A DNA stretch of 64,000 nt from Chionis minor (Eukaryota > Chordata > Aves > Charadriiformes > Chionididae): assembly GCA_013398295.1 (NCBI GenBank), contig VZSF01006734.1, positions 62,001-126,000 on the forward strand, in the 5' to 3' direction. A program made the translations under genes and the position numbers. Below the pieces are notes generated by a model. The model did no database searches, was not told the DNA's origin, and was given only the letters and a program-made list of their open reading frames with translations. Every line of letters begins with the position of its first letter. Position 1 is the first letter of the stretch. This document shows positions 52,528 through 64,000 of this stretch, piece after piece.

Positions 52528-53544
52528 CTGATGAGGAAGATGAGGAGCCACTGCAGGGCGGTGGAGAGGGTGTCCTGGCTGGCGCCGAAGATGTCGGTGA
52601 CGGTGGCGGGCACGTGCTCGAGCTGCAGCCGCGGCTGCTCCCGCTGCAGGCGGATGAAGGCGTCCATCATGTCGCGGGGGGCGGCCCCCGGGCGCAGGCT
52701 GCGCTGGTGCTGCAGGAACTTGCCGCGGACGAAGCCGTAGAAGTCGCGGTTGAGGTCGCGGAAGGCGCGGTAGGCGGCGCGGACGGGGCTGGGGAAGCGC
52801 TGGAGCCAGGGCAGCGCGTCCACCAGGCTGCCGGCCCCCACCGCCCGCCCGAACTGCTCGTTGCGCCCCACCAGCCGCAGGAACTCGCCGTCGCCGTGGC
52901 TGTAGCGGCGGCCGAAGCACAGGGCGCTCATCACGTTGGCCACGGCCACCACCAGGACGCGCGAGGGGTCGAGGAAGGCGCCGCCGGCGCTGCCGCGCAC
53001 CAGCAGCGCCACCAGCGCCCGCGCCTCGCCCACCAGGTGCCGCTCCAGCAGGCGGCGGGTGGCGGGGCTGCCGGTGGAGAAGGCGCGCACCGTGGCGTGC
53101 GCCGCCCGGCGGTGCAGCTTCCACAGCTCCGAGTAGCCGCCGAAGGCCAGGCTGCGCCCGCCCGACACCAGGCGGAAGGAGGGGAAGGGCGGGCGGCCGG
53201 CGAAGGCGGCCCCCTGGCGGACGAGGGCCTGGCGGATGGCGCGCTCCCCGTTCAGCACCACCACGGGCCAGCGGCCCAGCCGCAGCTGGAAGACGGCGCC
53301 GTAGGTGCTGGCCAGGCGGGCGAAGGAGAGGTGCGGGGCGCTGCCCAGCTGCGCCGCGTTGCCGATCAGGGGCCAGGGGAAGGGGCCCGGCGGCGCCCGG
53401 CGCTGGCCCTGCCGCCGGCGCTGCTGCCGCTGCAGGAGGAGCTTGCCCAGGTGGATGGCGGCCAGCAGGCAGAGGAGCAGCAGCAGGGAGCTCTGCACGG
53501 GGGGGATGCCGGGCAGGGCTTCCCCGAGCCTCTCGAGGGCCATG
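52528..53544 (-). CDS. CYP1B1: CYP1B1 coding exon 2 (start codon to I-helix)
   Basis: First coding exon of cytochrome P450 1B1. The CAG acceptor at 53547-53545 leaves a single untranslated base before the ATG (53543-53541), as in mammals where translation starts at the very beginning of exon 2. It encodes 338 codons plus two bases. In order: a hydrophobic N-terminal ER anchor (about residues 18-38), a basic stretch QRQQRRR, the proline hinge PPGPFPWP (51-58), the C-helix WKLHR (141-145) that contacts a haem propionate, and the I-helix oxygen-activation motif GASQDT (320-325). With exon 3 the protein is 542 residues; the human protein has 543. The exon is extremely GC-rich, which creates long open frames on all strands; only this frame has P450 motifs. 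The start is supported by the hydrophobic leader and the splice site. Confidence 0.97.
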
Positions 53545-54847
<1,303 letters not shown>

Positions 54848-55058
54848 CTGTTGCACGCTGCTTCCATCCGAGACCTCGGGGAGGATGGAGCGGAGCCGGG
54901 CAGCCGGCGGCAGCTCTGACGGGCAGCCCGGAGAGGAGGGCGGCGGCGGCGACTGTCAGATCCCAGCCTCTGGGAAACTCATTAGGAGCCCCGGTTCCTG
55001 TCACCCGCAGCTTGGCAGGTCATGTGCAGGCAAATGCCAACTGCACCCGATCCCAGCG
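54848..55058 (-). other. CYP1B1: Predicted non-coding exon 1 of CYP1B1
   Basis: The exon is bounded by a predicted start about 26-30 bases past the TATA-like element and by the consensus donor CAACAG/GTCAGT at 54848/54847. That gives about 210 bases; human exon 1 is also wholly non-coding and a few hundred bases long. The transcription start is inferred, not observed, so the 5' edge is approximate. Confidence 0.45.
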
Positions 55059-55083
55059 CGGAGTTATTATCACCTTCCCGGCG

Positions 55084-55110
55084 CTTTAACCCTTGGGCGC
55101 TCGCCCCGCC
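55084..55110 (-). promoter_or_regulatory. CYP1B1: CYP1B1 core promoter: TATA-like box and GC box
   Basis: On the minus strand TTAAAG (55089-55084) lies about 30 bases before the predicted start. GGCGGGGCGA (55110-55101), an Sp1-type GC box, lies just upstream. Human CYP1B1 is described as using a TATA-like TTAAAA element near -34 with Sp1 sites upstream, so the arrangement fits. This rests on motif and position only. Confidence 0.5.
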
Positions 55111-55353
55111 GGCAGCCACCTGCCCGGTGCGGCCCCGCGGAGCGGGGGCGAGGGGGGCTGCCCTCCCCTCCCTCCCACCCGCCTGCGGGGACGGGACGGG
55201 GCCACCCGGCCCGCGGCGGGGAGCGAAGGCGAGCGGCTCAGAGGGCGCGGGGAGGATGCCGCGCAGCCCCCGGGATGAGCCGGAGCCGCCGCGTCTGGGC
55301 GCCGGGCATTGGTACCCGCGGCTTTAAATCCGCCGGCATCCGCGGTGCGCGGC

Positions 55354-55361
55354 GGGCGTGC
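55354..55361 (+). promoter_or_regulatory. Weak XRE-like motif
   Basis: GGGCGTGC contains the AhR/ARNT core GCGTG within the looser (T/G)NGCGTG(A/C) consensus, about 300 bases upstream of the predicted CYP1B1 start. In such GC-rich DNA a chance match is quite possible. Confidence 0.25.
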
Positions 55362-55622
55362 CGCAGCGAGCCCCGCTGGCCCTTCCCCTGTCTTGAGGGG
55401 TCGCAGCTATCTGCCAGCTCCCTTGGGGCCTCGCCAAGCACAGCGGCTAAGCCGCGGATGCTTTTATGGCCGGGGCCAAAAGTTTTAGCGGAGGAGGTGC
55501 CGGGAGGGGAGCGGGGTGGCGGGCGGGCTCGCAGCCCGCTCTGTCGGCAGGCGAAGTCGCGCCTGCATCTTGGGGGCTGAGGGAGCCGGAGAGCTTCCCC
55601 TCCTCCGCCTGTCGCCTCCCCG

Positions 55623-55630
55623 TTGCGTGC
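55623..55630 (+). promoter_or_regulatory. Xenobiotic response element, copy 1
   Basis: TTGCGTGC fits the AhR/ARNT binding consensus (T/G)NGCGTG(A/C) fully. It lies about 565 bases upstream of the predicted CYP1B1 start. Mammalian CYP1B1 is induced through several such sites within roughly the first kilobase upstream. Binding is inferred. Confidence 0.55.
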
Positions 55631-55640
55631 GGAGTTTGCA

Positions 55641-55648
55641 TTGCGTGA
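55641..55648 (+). promoter_or_regulatory. Xenobiotic response element, copy 2
   Basis: TTGCGTGA, also a full consensus match, lies 18 bases from copy 1 in the same orientation. Paired XREs commonly act together in CYP1 promoters. Functional use is inferred. Confidence 0.55.
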
Positions 55649-58600
55649 GCCGGGGCTGGAAAGCCTCCAGCCATCTCCTCCCCGGGCCCCTACCCCTCCT
55701 CGCAATACCTGACAGCGGCTCGGGGGGAGAGGGAGGCAGGGAAGCGCCGGGCAGCTGGCAGCCCGGCCGGCCCCGCTGCCCTCCGGCCCTGCGCTCGCTG
55801 CTCGCCCGCTCACGGCGCTTTTTGACTCTCAAATCTTGGCACCTCCGCCCGTCCCGGGAGGGCTGGCGAGGGGCCTGGGGGTGCGGCGCTCCAAGGCCCC
55901 CCCCCCGCCCCGGGGTTTTCCCGGGGGGAACCGGGGCTGCAGAACCCCAGTCATCAAGGAAACCTTTCCCCGGGAAATCTGAACACTCTTGCTTAGTTGT
56001 CGTCGGTTTCGCTCTACCAAGCAAAATTTAAGAAGACAACATTTGTTTCAGATTCTATACAGTCACGTCATGAGAAGAAAAAAGAAGGTGTTTTGGTAGC
56101 GTTTAGGGATTAGACAAAATTAGATGCTGGGAGTCAGCCCAGCTCGGGGTGTGAACCCAGGCCTGGCCAGGTTGCTACTGCGTCTGTCTTCGCTACGAAG
56201 TGTAATCCTGGCTGCTGTCGGCGTCCTGGGCGCCTCCAGCCAGCGGAACTACCTCTTGCTCAGCCTAACAGCAGCCGTGTCTCTCCGTGTGCCTCAGAAC
56301 ATACCATGCTTCTTCCTGCCATTGCCACGTGACAGAGGTGTCAAAATCTCTTTTTCCGAGCAGTGCCAGAAAAAGTGAGCTTCCCTCTTCCCAGCCTTAG
56401 CTCTGGGGTTAACGGGAAGGATCCTGCAGTCCAGCCCAGCACATGGCCCAGCTCCAAAGAGGAGCAAAGATAGCTCCATCCCTATGGCATTAAGGTTACG
56501 GCAAGCTTGGAGAGAGACTAGGCGGTTTGGTCTCTCCATCACCATCAGAAGGTTGAAACCAAATTTCACATGCTGTAACCACTCAGCTGAGGCGCAGTGG
56601 CCTGTCCCACGCTAACGACCACCTTTCCCTCCTTTATCGGTCTCCTGTCACAGAGACATGGGCTTCTCCCTGCCAAAGAGTGTTCTGGGCACTGGATCCG
56701 GGTGGCAAGGACTAGCTTGGATCAGTTACCTGAGCTCTGGATTATAGTCCTGGGCATTTGTCATTGCCAGCAGGTAAACTTGCCTTTTTCCTGGTGACTG
56801 TGGTAATCAGTTGCCTAAACCCCAGGCATTACAGCTCTTGTTAGTAAGTCCCTAAATCCTTTCTTCGATGCAGCACTTAAACTAGTTGTACTGCAAAGTG
56901 AGAGATTGCCATTTACTTTGGAGCAAGCAGAACGGATTCCATGCCAGCTCCCGTGCAAATCTGAATTTATAAAGAAGCAGGGTCCTCAAGGTGGCCAAAC
57001 TCTGGTTGCAATTGGTAAGAGGAACATGCATGGGGCTGCCAGAGGTGACACGCTGGGCCACTTCTTACCTCTGCTGCAAGTGGCCCTGCTGTTCCTCATC
57101 TGTTCAGTGAGTCAGTGTGGGTCCAGTGCATTGTACGCTTTGCATCTCAGTGATGATTTTTCTCAACATCATACTGCAAGTGGGATTGCTTCCTGGCCGC
57201 TAGCAGGAGCACATTTCCACTACCATGAGCTGCAGTTTCACAGTTTCAGGCACAAGCCCAGGAATTACAAGTCCTGGTGCTTTTTTTTTAATGCTGTAAG
57301 AAAACATTAATTTTTTAATTTTTATTTTCCTCACTTCTCTTTGGTCTTGAGGAGTTCTGTCACTATTAGGAGAGAAAGAAAAATCCATTTTGGATGTTCT
57401 GTTCTATTGCAGTAGTACCAGCTGGTCCCCCTGTACTATATGCTGTACAACCAAGATATTTACAGTCTTAGCTTACTATTGCGTCTCTTACAGCCTGAGT
57501 ATTATTTTAACTGTATGCAATGAATGTTCACCTAGTTTTCTAAGCTCTGATTCTATGTGACCTTGATTAGTCCTTTGCAATCAAGCATAGCTGGGGTGAA
57601 GCATTTTATCACACCAATGAATTAGTGTGGTACAAAATACAGGCAATGGATGATAAGGCCCTTGGTCTCTTATATAATTGCCCTCCTGCCTACCTCTGTA
57701 TTTACTCTTCTAGCTTCTTTTGTTTCTTGAAGTATAGAAGTTCAGAATTGCTCTTAGATAATGCATGTTTCTTTTTTCCCAGTTCTGGGGACTTAATTCA
57801 GACACAGGTCCTACTGAAGCCAGTCCCGAATTCCTGAGTCAAAGTTAGTTTTGTTACAGATTGAAGACTGAATCACTGAAAATGTCCATCACCTACAATG
57901 AATTATTTCTGCGGCCTAGAAAACCCTCCTTGATGTAGGATATGGAAGAGAAAAGGAGTTGAAGGGGCAGAAGTGGGTGGGTTTGGGATTAAGGGAGAGG
58001 AATTCAGGCCTAATCTGTTAAAAATCCTGATTGATTTGCCAGGAAAGCCAGACACAGGGGCTGGCAGAGTCTGTGGGGACATCAGTACTTCTGCAACTGA
58101 ATGAAGGTGCTTTATGTGTGTGGACAAGAGTCCTTGTGGAGGTAAAAGTTTGATAAAGGAGGAAGAAATACACAACTTGGAGAGCCTTCTTTTGCCCTTT
58201 GAGAGGAAATTTTTATCTCTCTGCCACAGTCCTCCCTTTTCCAAGAAAGCCCCTTAACCCCTAAGAGATTTTATACAAGTGTTAGGAATTATCTAAATAA
58301 AGGTTTGCAGACTCGGTTCTCAGTTTTCCTTCTAACTACGGCAGCTGTTGTCTTTTGTTTTGGGCACTGGCAAGGTGCTCATAAATCCTCACGAACAGCA
58401 ACTTGAATTTCTTAAGGACTAGACCTCATCTTGTTTTCTTTCCTTACCTCTTCCTTTTGCAGCTTTCCATGGAGAGCCCTGCCACACAGGGTTTCTCTGC
58501 CTCTTTACCATACCTGGAACTATGTATCTTTTCCTCCTCTCTCTTAATTTTACAAAATCTCAAGGTGTATTATAGGACAGTTGAGCAATGTTTTATCCTG

Positions 58601-61569
58601 GGATTGCTTCATTACAGAGTTTGTACAAATTGTTTCCAGTTTATAGAGTGATCCAAGCCATTCTTCATTAAATAATCCCTTGGAAATATTCTTTCTGATT
58701 GTCTGTTTCTGAGTGTTGCACAATTCCGTATAAGATGAGGAAATGAGTAGCATAACTGTAAAACACAAAGCACTTGGAAACTTAAACACATGCAGTATCC
58801 TGTTTTTTCAGGCTGCTTAAAATTGCACAGACATTCTGTACCTCTGTGCGATGTTCAGGCATACGTATCTCTGCATTTTGACTCTTGTCTCAAGAATACT
58901 GCTGTAGATCAGGAAAATCACCATCAAAACTATCAGATTACAATCAGTTAGAACCTGTAAGCCTCTGTGTTTACTCACTCAGATTACTCGCGTGTTAGCT
59001 CACTCAGATTATGTTTACACTCTAATCCAGCATGATGCAGAGTTACCACTATGCTTCCAGGTTCCAGGAGCAGAAGATGTGCACCAGGCTCTCATTCCAG
59101 ACGCGGTGCCACCCGGGACAGCCAGCTCGGCAGCCGCCATCAGTGCTTGCTGCTCCGCACCGTATCGATGTGCCTGCGTGCTCGGGCGTATCTACACCAT
59201 GATGAATTGCTCAGTCTTACAACTAACCTGAGACTGGGGTACCACTAATGTGGATGATAATGAGATCGTGTCTGATGCAGGTTCCTGGTTTTGCTGAATT
59301 TGGCAGCTTTCTTGTGATGCCAAGCATGAGGTGTAAGCAAATCACAAGGAGCCACATCCTCAGTACTGCTCGGAGTGCCGGGCATACATAGGACCCAGCT
59401 GTAGCTCCAGGATTTAAGGTTTTATATATATATAGGCCACTCACTGTGGCCTAAAATAAAGCGTTTGTGGTGTGCTTTTTAAAGCATATGTATTTGTGGT
59501 TACATATTGCATTCTTAACCTTCATTAACTTGCAGCTTTTCTTGGACTTTCTCTCTCCCCTGCATTCCCACTGACTTCCCAGATCGCGTTTTCAATTCTT
59601 CCTTGCTATTGAAAAGGCTAAATTGGGCTCCTAATTCTGAGCCAAATTCCTCCAGCTGCTGTGGGAAGGCAAGAAACCTCCCAGTACTTGCTTAGCTCAG
59701 TGCTGGTCTGAATTGTAGCCTCTCCATCTGTTTGTATTTTCCATGTTCCTTGCAAATTAAGGGCATACATTGCCATCTGCTTCCACACAGGTAACACACA
59801 GGTATGATTACAGAAAAGGAGGATGTAGCATTATACTGAATTCAGGCATAAAACTTTATTATGAAATTCTTTCAGTTTTGCTTTGCCAAATTCCTACAAT
59901 ATTTCTTTCCAAGTTTCGCTGCCTTTTCTTGACAGTCTTAGATGAATCCACATAGTGAAGGCTTTCTTAAGAGGAAAACACAGAGCTGGTCACTTTGTGG
60001 CTACCCTTTGAGAAGCCTTTTTAAACTGCTGCTATGAGGCAAAAGAGCAAAATCTAATTTACACACTGTTGGGCACTCATCCATGGCATCTTTTGTGTGT
60101 CTTTGTGTTTACACTGTACAAATGCTTTTTAATAAAGTACTCTGAAAGAACTACCCTGAAGAAGGCAGACAAAACAGCAGCATTTAGGAAAGTTTAGACA
60201 CTGCTCAGGATGTGCATTATTGCATCTATCCTCAACCTGTGACGTGTGAGCAAACTGTTGTGCCAGCTCACTCTCCCTCTGGAGCAAAGAGGGGCGCTGG
60301 GGCGTCCGGCCGCTTTCCATCCTCAGGCTGGTTCGGAGGTTTGCGGAACCAAGAGCTGTGTTGCCAAGGTCCAGCTTTGTTTTGCAGTATTTCTGATTTG
60401 TTTTCCAGACTTTATTTGGTGTTGTATTAGTAGCAGTGATACAAAGTTGGAACCGCGCTTGCTGTACTAACTTTAAGAGTTTAGTATTTGCCATTTTAGA
60501 AAATGACAGGGCACTTGTACGCTCAGGTGTAGCGAGGGCTATGCTAGCTCAAAACTGTCCTGGGCTACAGCTGAAAGCAGAGTCTACTTCACTGACAGAC
60601 AGAAGCATATTCTGTAGGGGTGAAGGTTTTGAAGATATAGCTGTAAAGTTCTACGAAGTCTTTAATACAGATGTGCGAAATATGATTTTTCAGAGTTTGG
60701 AAATTTGTCCAAATTTGAGTGAATTATCAAGGGAAGAGCAAAAGGCACAAATGTGGGAGAAAAGGCATTATCCAGACAAATGTCAAGTCCCTACTTTAGA
60801 GCTTGAGGCTACAAAGCTTTTCAAAGAAAAGGCCACAGCCATGTTTTAATAGGACCGTATTTTCCTTGTTCTCATAAATGGGCTCAACTGTTTTTGGACT
60901 GAATATTTCTAAAAATTACAATGTGAAACATGGATTTTTCAGGGATAGAAAATTTCAGGCCAGATGATTGAAGTTGGACAAAGTTATAAGTAATGGAGTA
61001 CCTGGAGTTTCCAGCTAAGGGAGCCCTGTACAAGCAGACACCGTCACTCTTCTGCACAGAGAGAAGATAGCGAAGCACAGATGGTATGAAGAAACTCACC
61101 ATTCTTTGATAAGAACATGGGTTTTCCTATCTTGTGTCCTAGGTGTCCTAGCTGTTGATTAGCCCATCCTATGACAGTTCAGCTCACCAATTCCCAAGCA
61201 ATAATTTCCATACAAATATTGGTCATTTGGGTTCTTCAGTTTGTATTGCATATGTACCATTCTTTGGTGCCCTGACAGAAGAACAATGCATCAAAATGTT
61301 AAAATAGGCAACGCAATTTGAATCTAGTAGCATCTAGAGCAATCCAAGTTGAATTTCACATTTCTCCTTCCTTTGGAGAATAAACCTTGTTGTGTAGTGG
61401 GGGGTGCAGGTCTGATCTAGGTAAGGGAGCTGCAGAGACGTGGGAGCATTACTGTGTCCCCCCTTATGACACCTTCAGTCTTGCTGCTTATGGGTGTTCT
61501 TGGACTGAGCTGCATACATGCAAGAGTACTTCAACAGGTAACGCCACGGGTCTAGTATAAATGTGTGGG

Positions 61570-61573
<4 letters not shown>

Positions 61574-61602
<29 letters not shown>
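61574..61602. repeat. (TA)n microsatellite
   Basis: About 14 perfect TA units, expected to be length-variable between individuals. A short TA run also occurs near 59,423-59,434. Confidence 0.95.
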
Positions 61603-61604
<2 letters not shown>

Positions 61605-62766
61605 TTTCTCTTTTGGAGTCAGACTAGGACTGTTGCTGAAGCATAGCGTCAAGTGCAAAATGCAGGTCTTGGCTACCTGTGCTCATTCAGTGTTTTCACA
61701 GGGCTGGCAACATCTCTTCCCTGTTTGGGCTTCAGTTCTAAAATGCCTGTTCTGCTTACCCGCACATTCAAGTGGATACGCCAAACTTGCTCACCCAATT
61801 AGGCATGGACTCCATAGGCTCTGGCATAATTTCTTGTCCAAAGGATTGAAACGTTAGAATGGGAAGTTTTCAGCATTTAAAAAAATATTATGCTTATTAC
61901 TGCTGCTTTCAGGTTTTCAGGTGCTCTGAGGTAGGAGGTGGTGCTGGCCACAAACTGATTGTCGAGATGGTAGCTGAACCAGACAGGAACACAATAATTT
62001 GAGCTTCATGAGGGCTTTCCCTAGCTTTTGATCATGAAGGGACAGGCCTTTGTCGGGGACTTCCCAAAGGAGATTTGTGTCACAGACCTAAGAAATTTCT
62101 TGTCAGTCAAGGAATTGCTTGTAAATGTCACCCCTTAGATAGCCCTGCTCAAATGAGCAAGGGAACGTGCTCACCCCCCTTTTCCCTTCCATTACTGCAG
62201 GTCAATACAATGGTGAATAGTATTTGTGAACAAGCTGCGGAGTGATAGATTTTCCACCAGAAACAGTGGTTCTGGCTACGTTGGCTCTGCTGAAGTATCC
62301 TGTCAGATGGAAATGTGTGAATCCCAACCAGGACCTTCAGTGATTTGGTTGCTGAAGCTCAGCTGAGGAAATATTTGCACATCCCTTTGCGGCAGAGAAT
62401 TCTTGGCTTCCTCTGCTCTGTTGTGCAAGAGTTTGGTGTATTTGCCTCCAGCGTTAACTGCATTTCGGTGGTAAATGAAATGACTCAGATTCTAGGGACT
62501 GGGATGAACGCGGGTAATACTCTAGCCTATAGAATTATTCATGCTCTTCCCTGGGGTATGGGAAATGGGAGTTGCTTATTTGCACATGTTTTAATTTGAA
62601 GAAAGACTTGGAGAAAGTATGTTCAGACCAAGGGGATAAGGGAAACTCCCTTTGTGGTATCTGTGGTCAACGATGGAAAATTGAGCTTAGGAGATTTTTA
62701 CAGTCTTCCTTGTAAGGGCTGCAATCTTGATCAAGACAGTTGGCAGTTGACTCCGCCTGTAAGATG

Positions 62767-62780
62767 AATAATAATAATAA
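62767..62780. repeat. Short (ATA)n repeat
   Basis: About four to five ATA units in otherwise unique DNA. It has no evident function. Confidence 0.8.
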
Positions 62781-64000
62781 AGATTTCCTCTGGCCCTCAG
62801 TAAATTCAGCAGGGAGAGAAAACAGTCTTGACACATACAGATTGCTCCTAGCGTTTGGAAGCGAACCCAAGGAAGTGTCTGTTTCTGAGCCATTCAGGTC
62901 TTCTAACCTTCAGCAATGGCAGATCAAAGACCACGAGGGAAACAGACTGCAGGTGCCAGTCGGGGCAGGTTTCGTCTTGTCACAGCACTCCAGGAAGAGG
63001 CATTTGCTAATGTCTGTTAATCTCATGGCACGCCAAGGGAGAAAGACAGAAAAAAAATTGCCATAAATTCTTCCCTTTCCCAAGCAGCCCACACCCAAGC
63101 TCAGGGTGGCTTGCAGGAGGGCTTGCTGACTGCCTCTGGAAGGGAGAGCAGGGCAGGAGCCCATGCCCACCCCGGGGCAGTAGGGTGGATTCTGGGGTCA
63201 CCCTGCGGGGTGCCGGCTCTGTCGGGGAATGGGGGATGAAGCAGTTGCAGAGGCAGCACCGCACTGGAGGTGCACCCTCATGGCAAAGGTGAAGGCAGCG
63301 GGAGCTGAGACCGTAGGAGCAAAGGTCTCCCAAAGAAGAAAGCCCGAAGCCCGTCTTGGCCGCTGTCCTCTCCCATAGAAACACTCTCACCCTACAGTCA
63401 AGGAGGAGGCGTAAAACATTGTGTGGAACCGTGGGGAAGAAGTAGCAGCAGCGGAGGTAGCAGGGTGCTTTATCAGATGCAGGGAGAAGGCAGGATTAGG
63501 CACAGCTTGGGGCTCTCTAGGGGATGGCTTTGGCCAAAAGCCAGGTTTGCCCCTGTCTTTCTTTTTGAGGTGTAAATGGCATGCAAGCAGGCTCCTCTCA
63601 GTGGCTTCCCTGTGAAGATAAATAACCTGATTCCCCGGTTATTATCCCCCAGCTCTCCTCCCCTTCCCTCTGACTGACTTTGATTATTGTAACTTTACAT
63701 GCGCTTTTAATTTGCGTGCAGGCAACTACAAAGGCACAACCGGATATACCTGTTATTTGCCAATGACCTGAAAGAATATAGTTTATGTTAAGCCTTGGGT
63801 TATGGTAAGGTTTGCACGCGATTCCTCAATATACATGCTGCAGGCAACTGATGGATGGAGGTGATGGAGGGTGGAGGAAAGTTTTAAAGTGACAGAACCT
63901 TGTTTGGTTCCTAGTTAATCTACCAGTTATGTAAAGGCCTATATTGCAATTTTGTGTAGAGCCCAAGTCTTGCCCTCTCTTCAGGCAAGGAATATAGGAT

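Larger units (their letters stand above)
56000..64000. other. Upstream flank of CYP1B1, no gene recognised
   Basis: Beyond the CpG block the DNA becomes AT-rich and contains no gene I can support. The longest non-GC-driven frame, about 60436-60846 on the + strand, has no recognised family and no vertebrate start or splice context. In human an antisense non-coding RNA (CYP1B1-AS1) starts on this side, but nothing here shows its presence. Confidence 0.65.

Noticed and set aside
50322..53544. CYP1A-family or CYP1C identity for the P450
   Set aside because: The single coding intron after the I-helix, the 542-residue length and the [13 protein letters not shown] and NQWSVNHDP segments fit CYP1B1. 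CYP1A genes have more coding introns, CYP1C genes are usually intronless in the coding region, and synteny agrees with CYP1B1.

Overview
The window is eukaryotic, vertebrate nuclear DNA. The best guess is a bird, or less likely another reptile. Coding exons are small, bounded by GT-AG splice sites and separated by long AT-rich introns. The recognisable interspersed repeats are fragments of CR1-type LINE 3' ends, and repeat density is otherwise low. No bacterial operon, CRISPR array, phage or plasmid feature is present. Most open frames in the window are chance frames.

Layout. (1) Bases 1 to about 25,480 (+ strand) hold the 3' part of RMDN2, regulator of microtubule dynamics 2. Six coding exons (1564-1639, 3333-3410, 11939-12037, 13770-13823, 13912-13992, 24425-24478) join in one frame. 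They encode the last 146 or so residues, ending in a TGA and followed by a 3' UTR. The upstream exons lie before base 1. (2) About 25.5-48.0 kb is intergenic, with a few CR1 remnants, simple repeats and possible conserved noncoding DNA, but no gene I can support. (3) About 48.04-55.06 kb (- strand) is a complete CYP1B1 gene, a cytochrome P450 mono-oxygenase. It has a predicted non-coding exon 1, coding exon 2 (53544-52528) and coding exon 3 plus 3' UTR (50934 to about 48045). The two coding exons join to an intact 542-residue protein with all P450 signature motifs. (4) About 52.4-56.0 kb is a GC-rich, CpG-island-like block covering exon 2, exon 1 and the promoter. It contains a TATA-like element, GC boxes and two closely spaced dioxin-response-element matches. 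(5) About 56-64 kb is upstream flanking DNA without a recognised gene.

The two genes converge tail to tail, the same neighbour order and orientation as RMDN2-CYP1B1 in human. That synteny is the main reason for choosing RMDN2 over its paralogues RMDN1 and RMDN3. There is no sign that the genes work in one pathway: one is a TPR-type microtubule-associated protein, the other an ER haem enzyme induced through the aryl hydrocarbon receptor.

The most striking oddity is an uninterrupted run of 533 C between CYP1B1 exons 1 and 2. It is probably an assembly or base-calling artefact hiding part of intron 1. Two isolated N bases (41423, 49938) also show imperfect sequence. I found no convincing new biological system here. 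The leads are regulatory (paired XREs, a possible intronic poly(A) isoform of RMDN2, a homeodomain-motif-rich block) or structural (hairpins, the C run).
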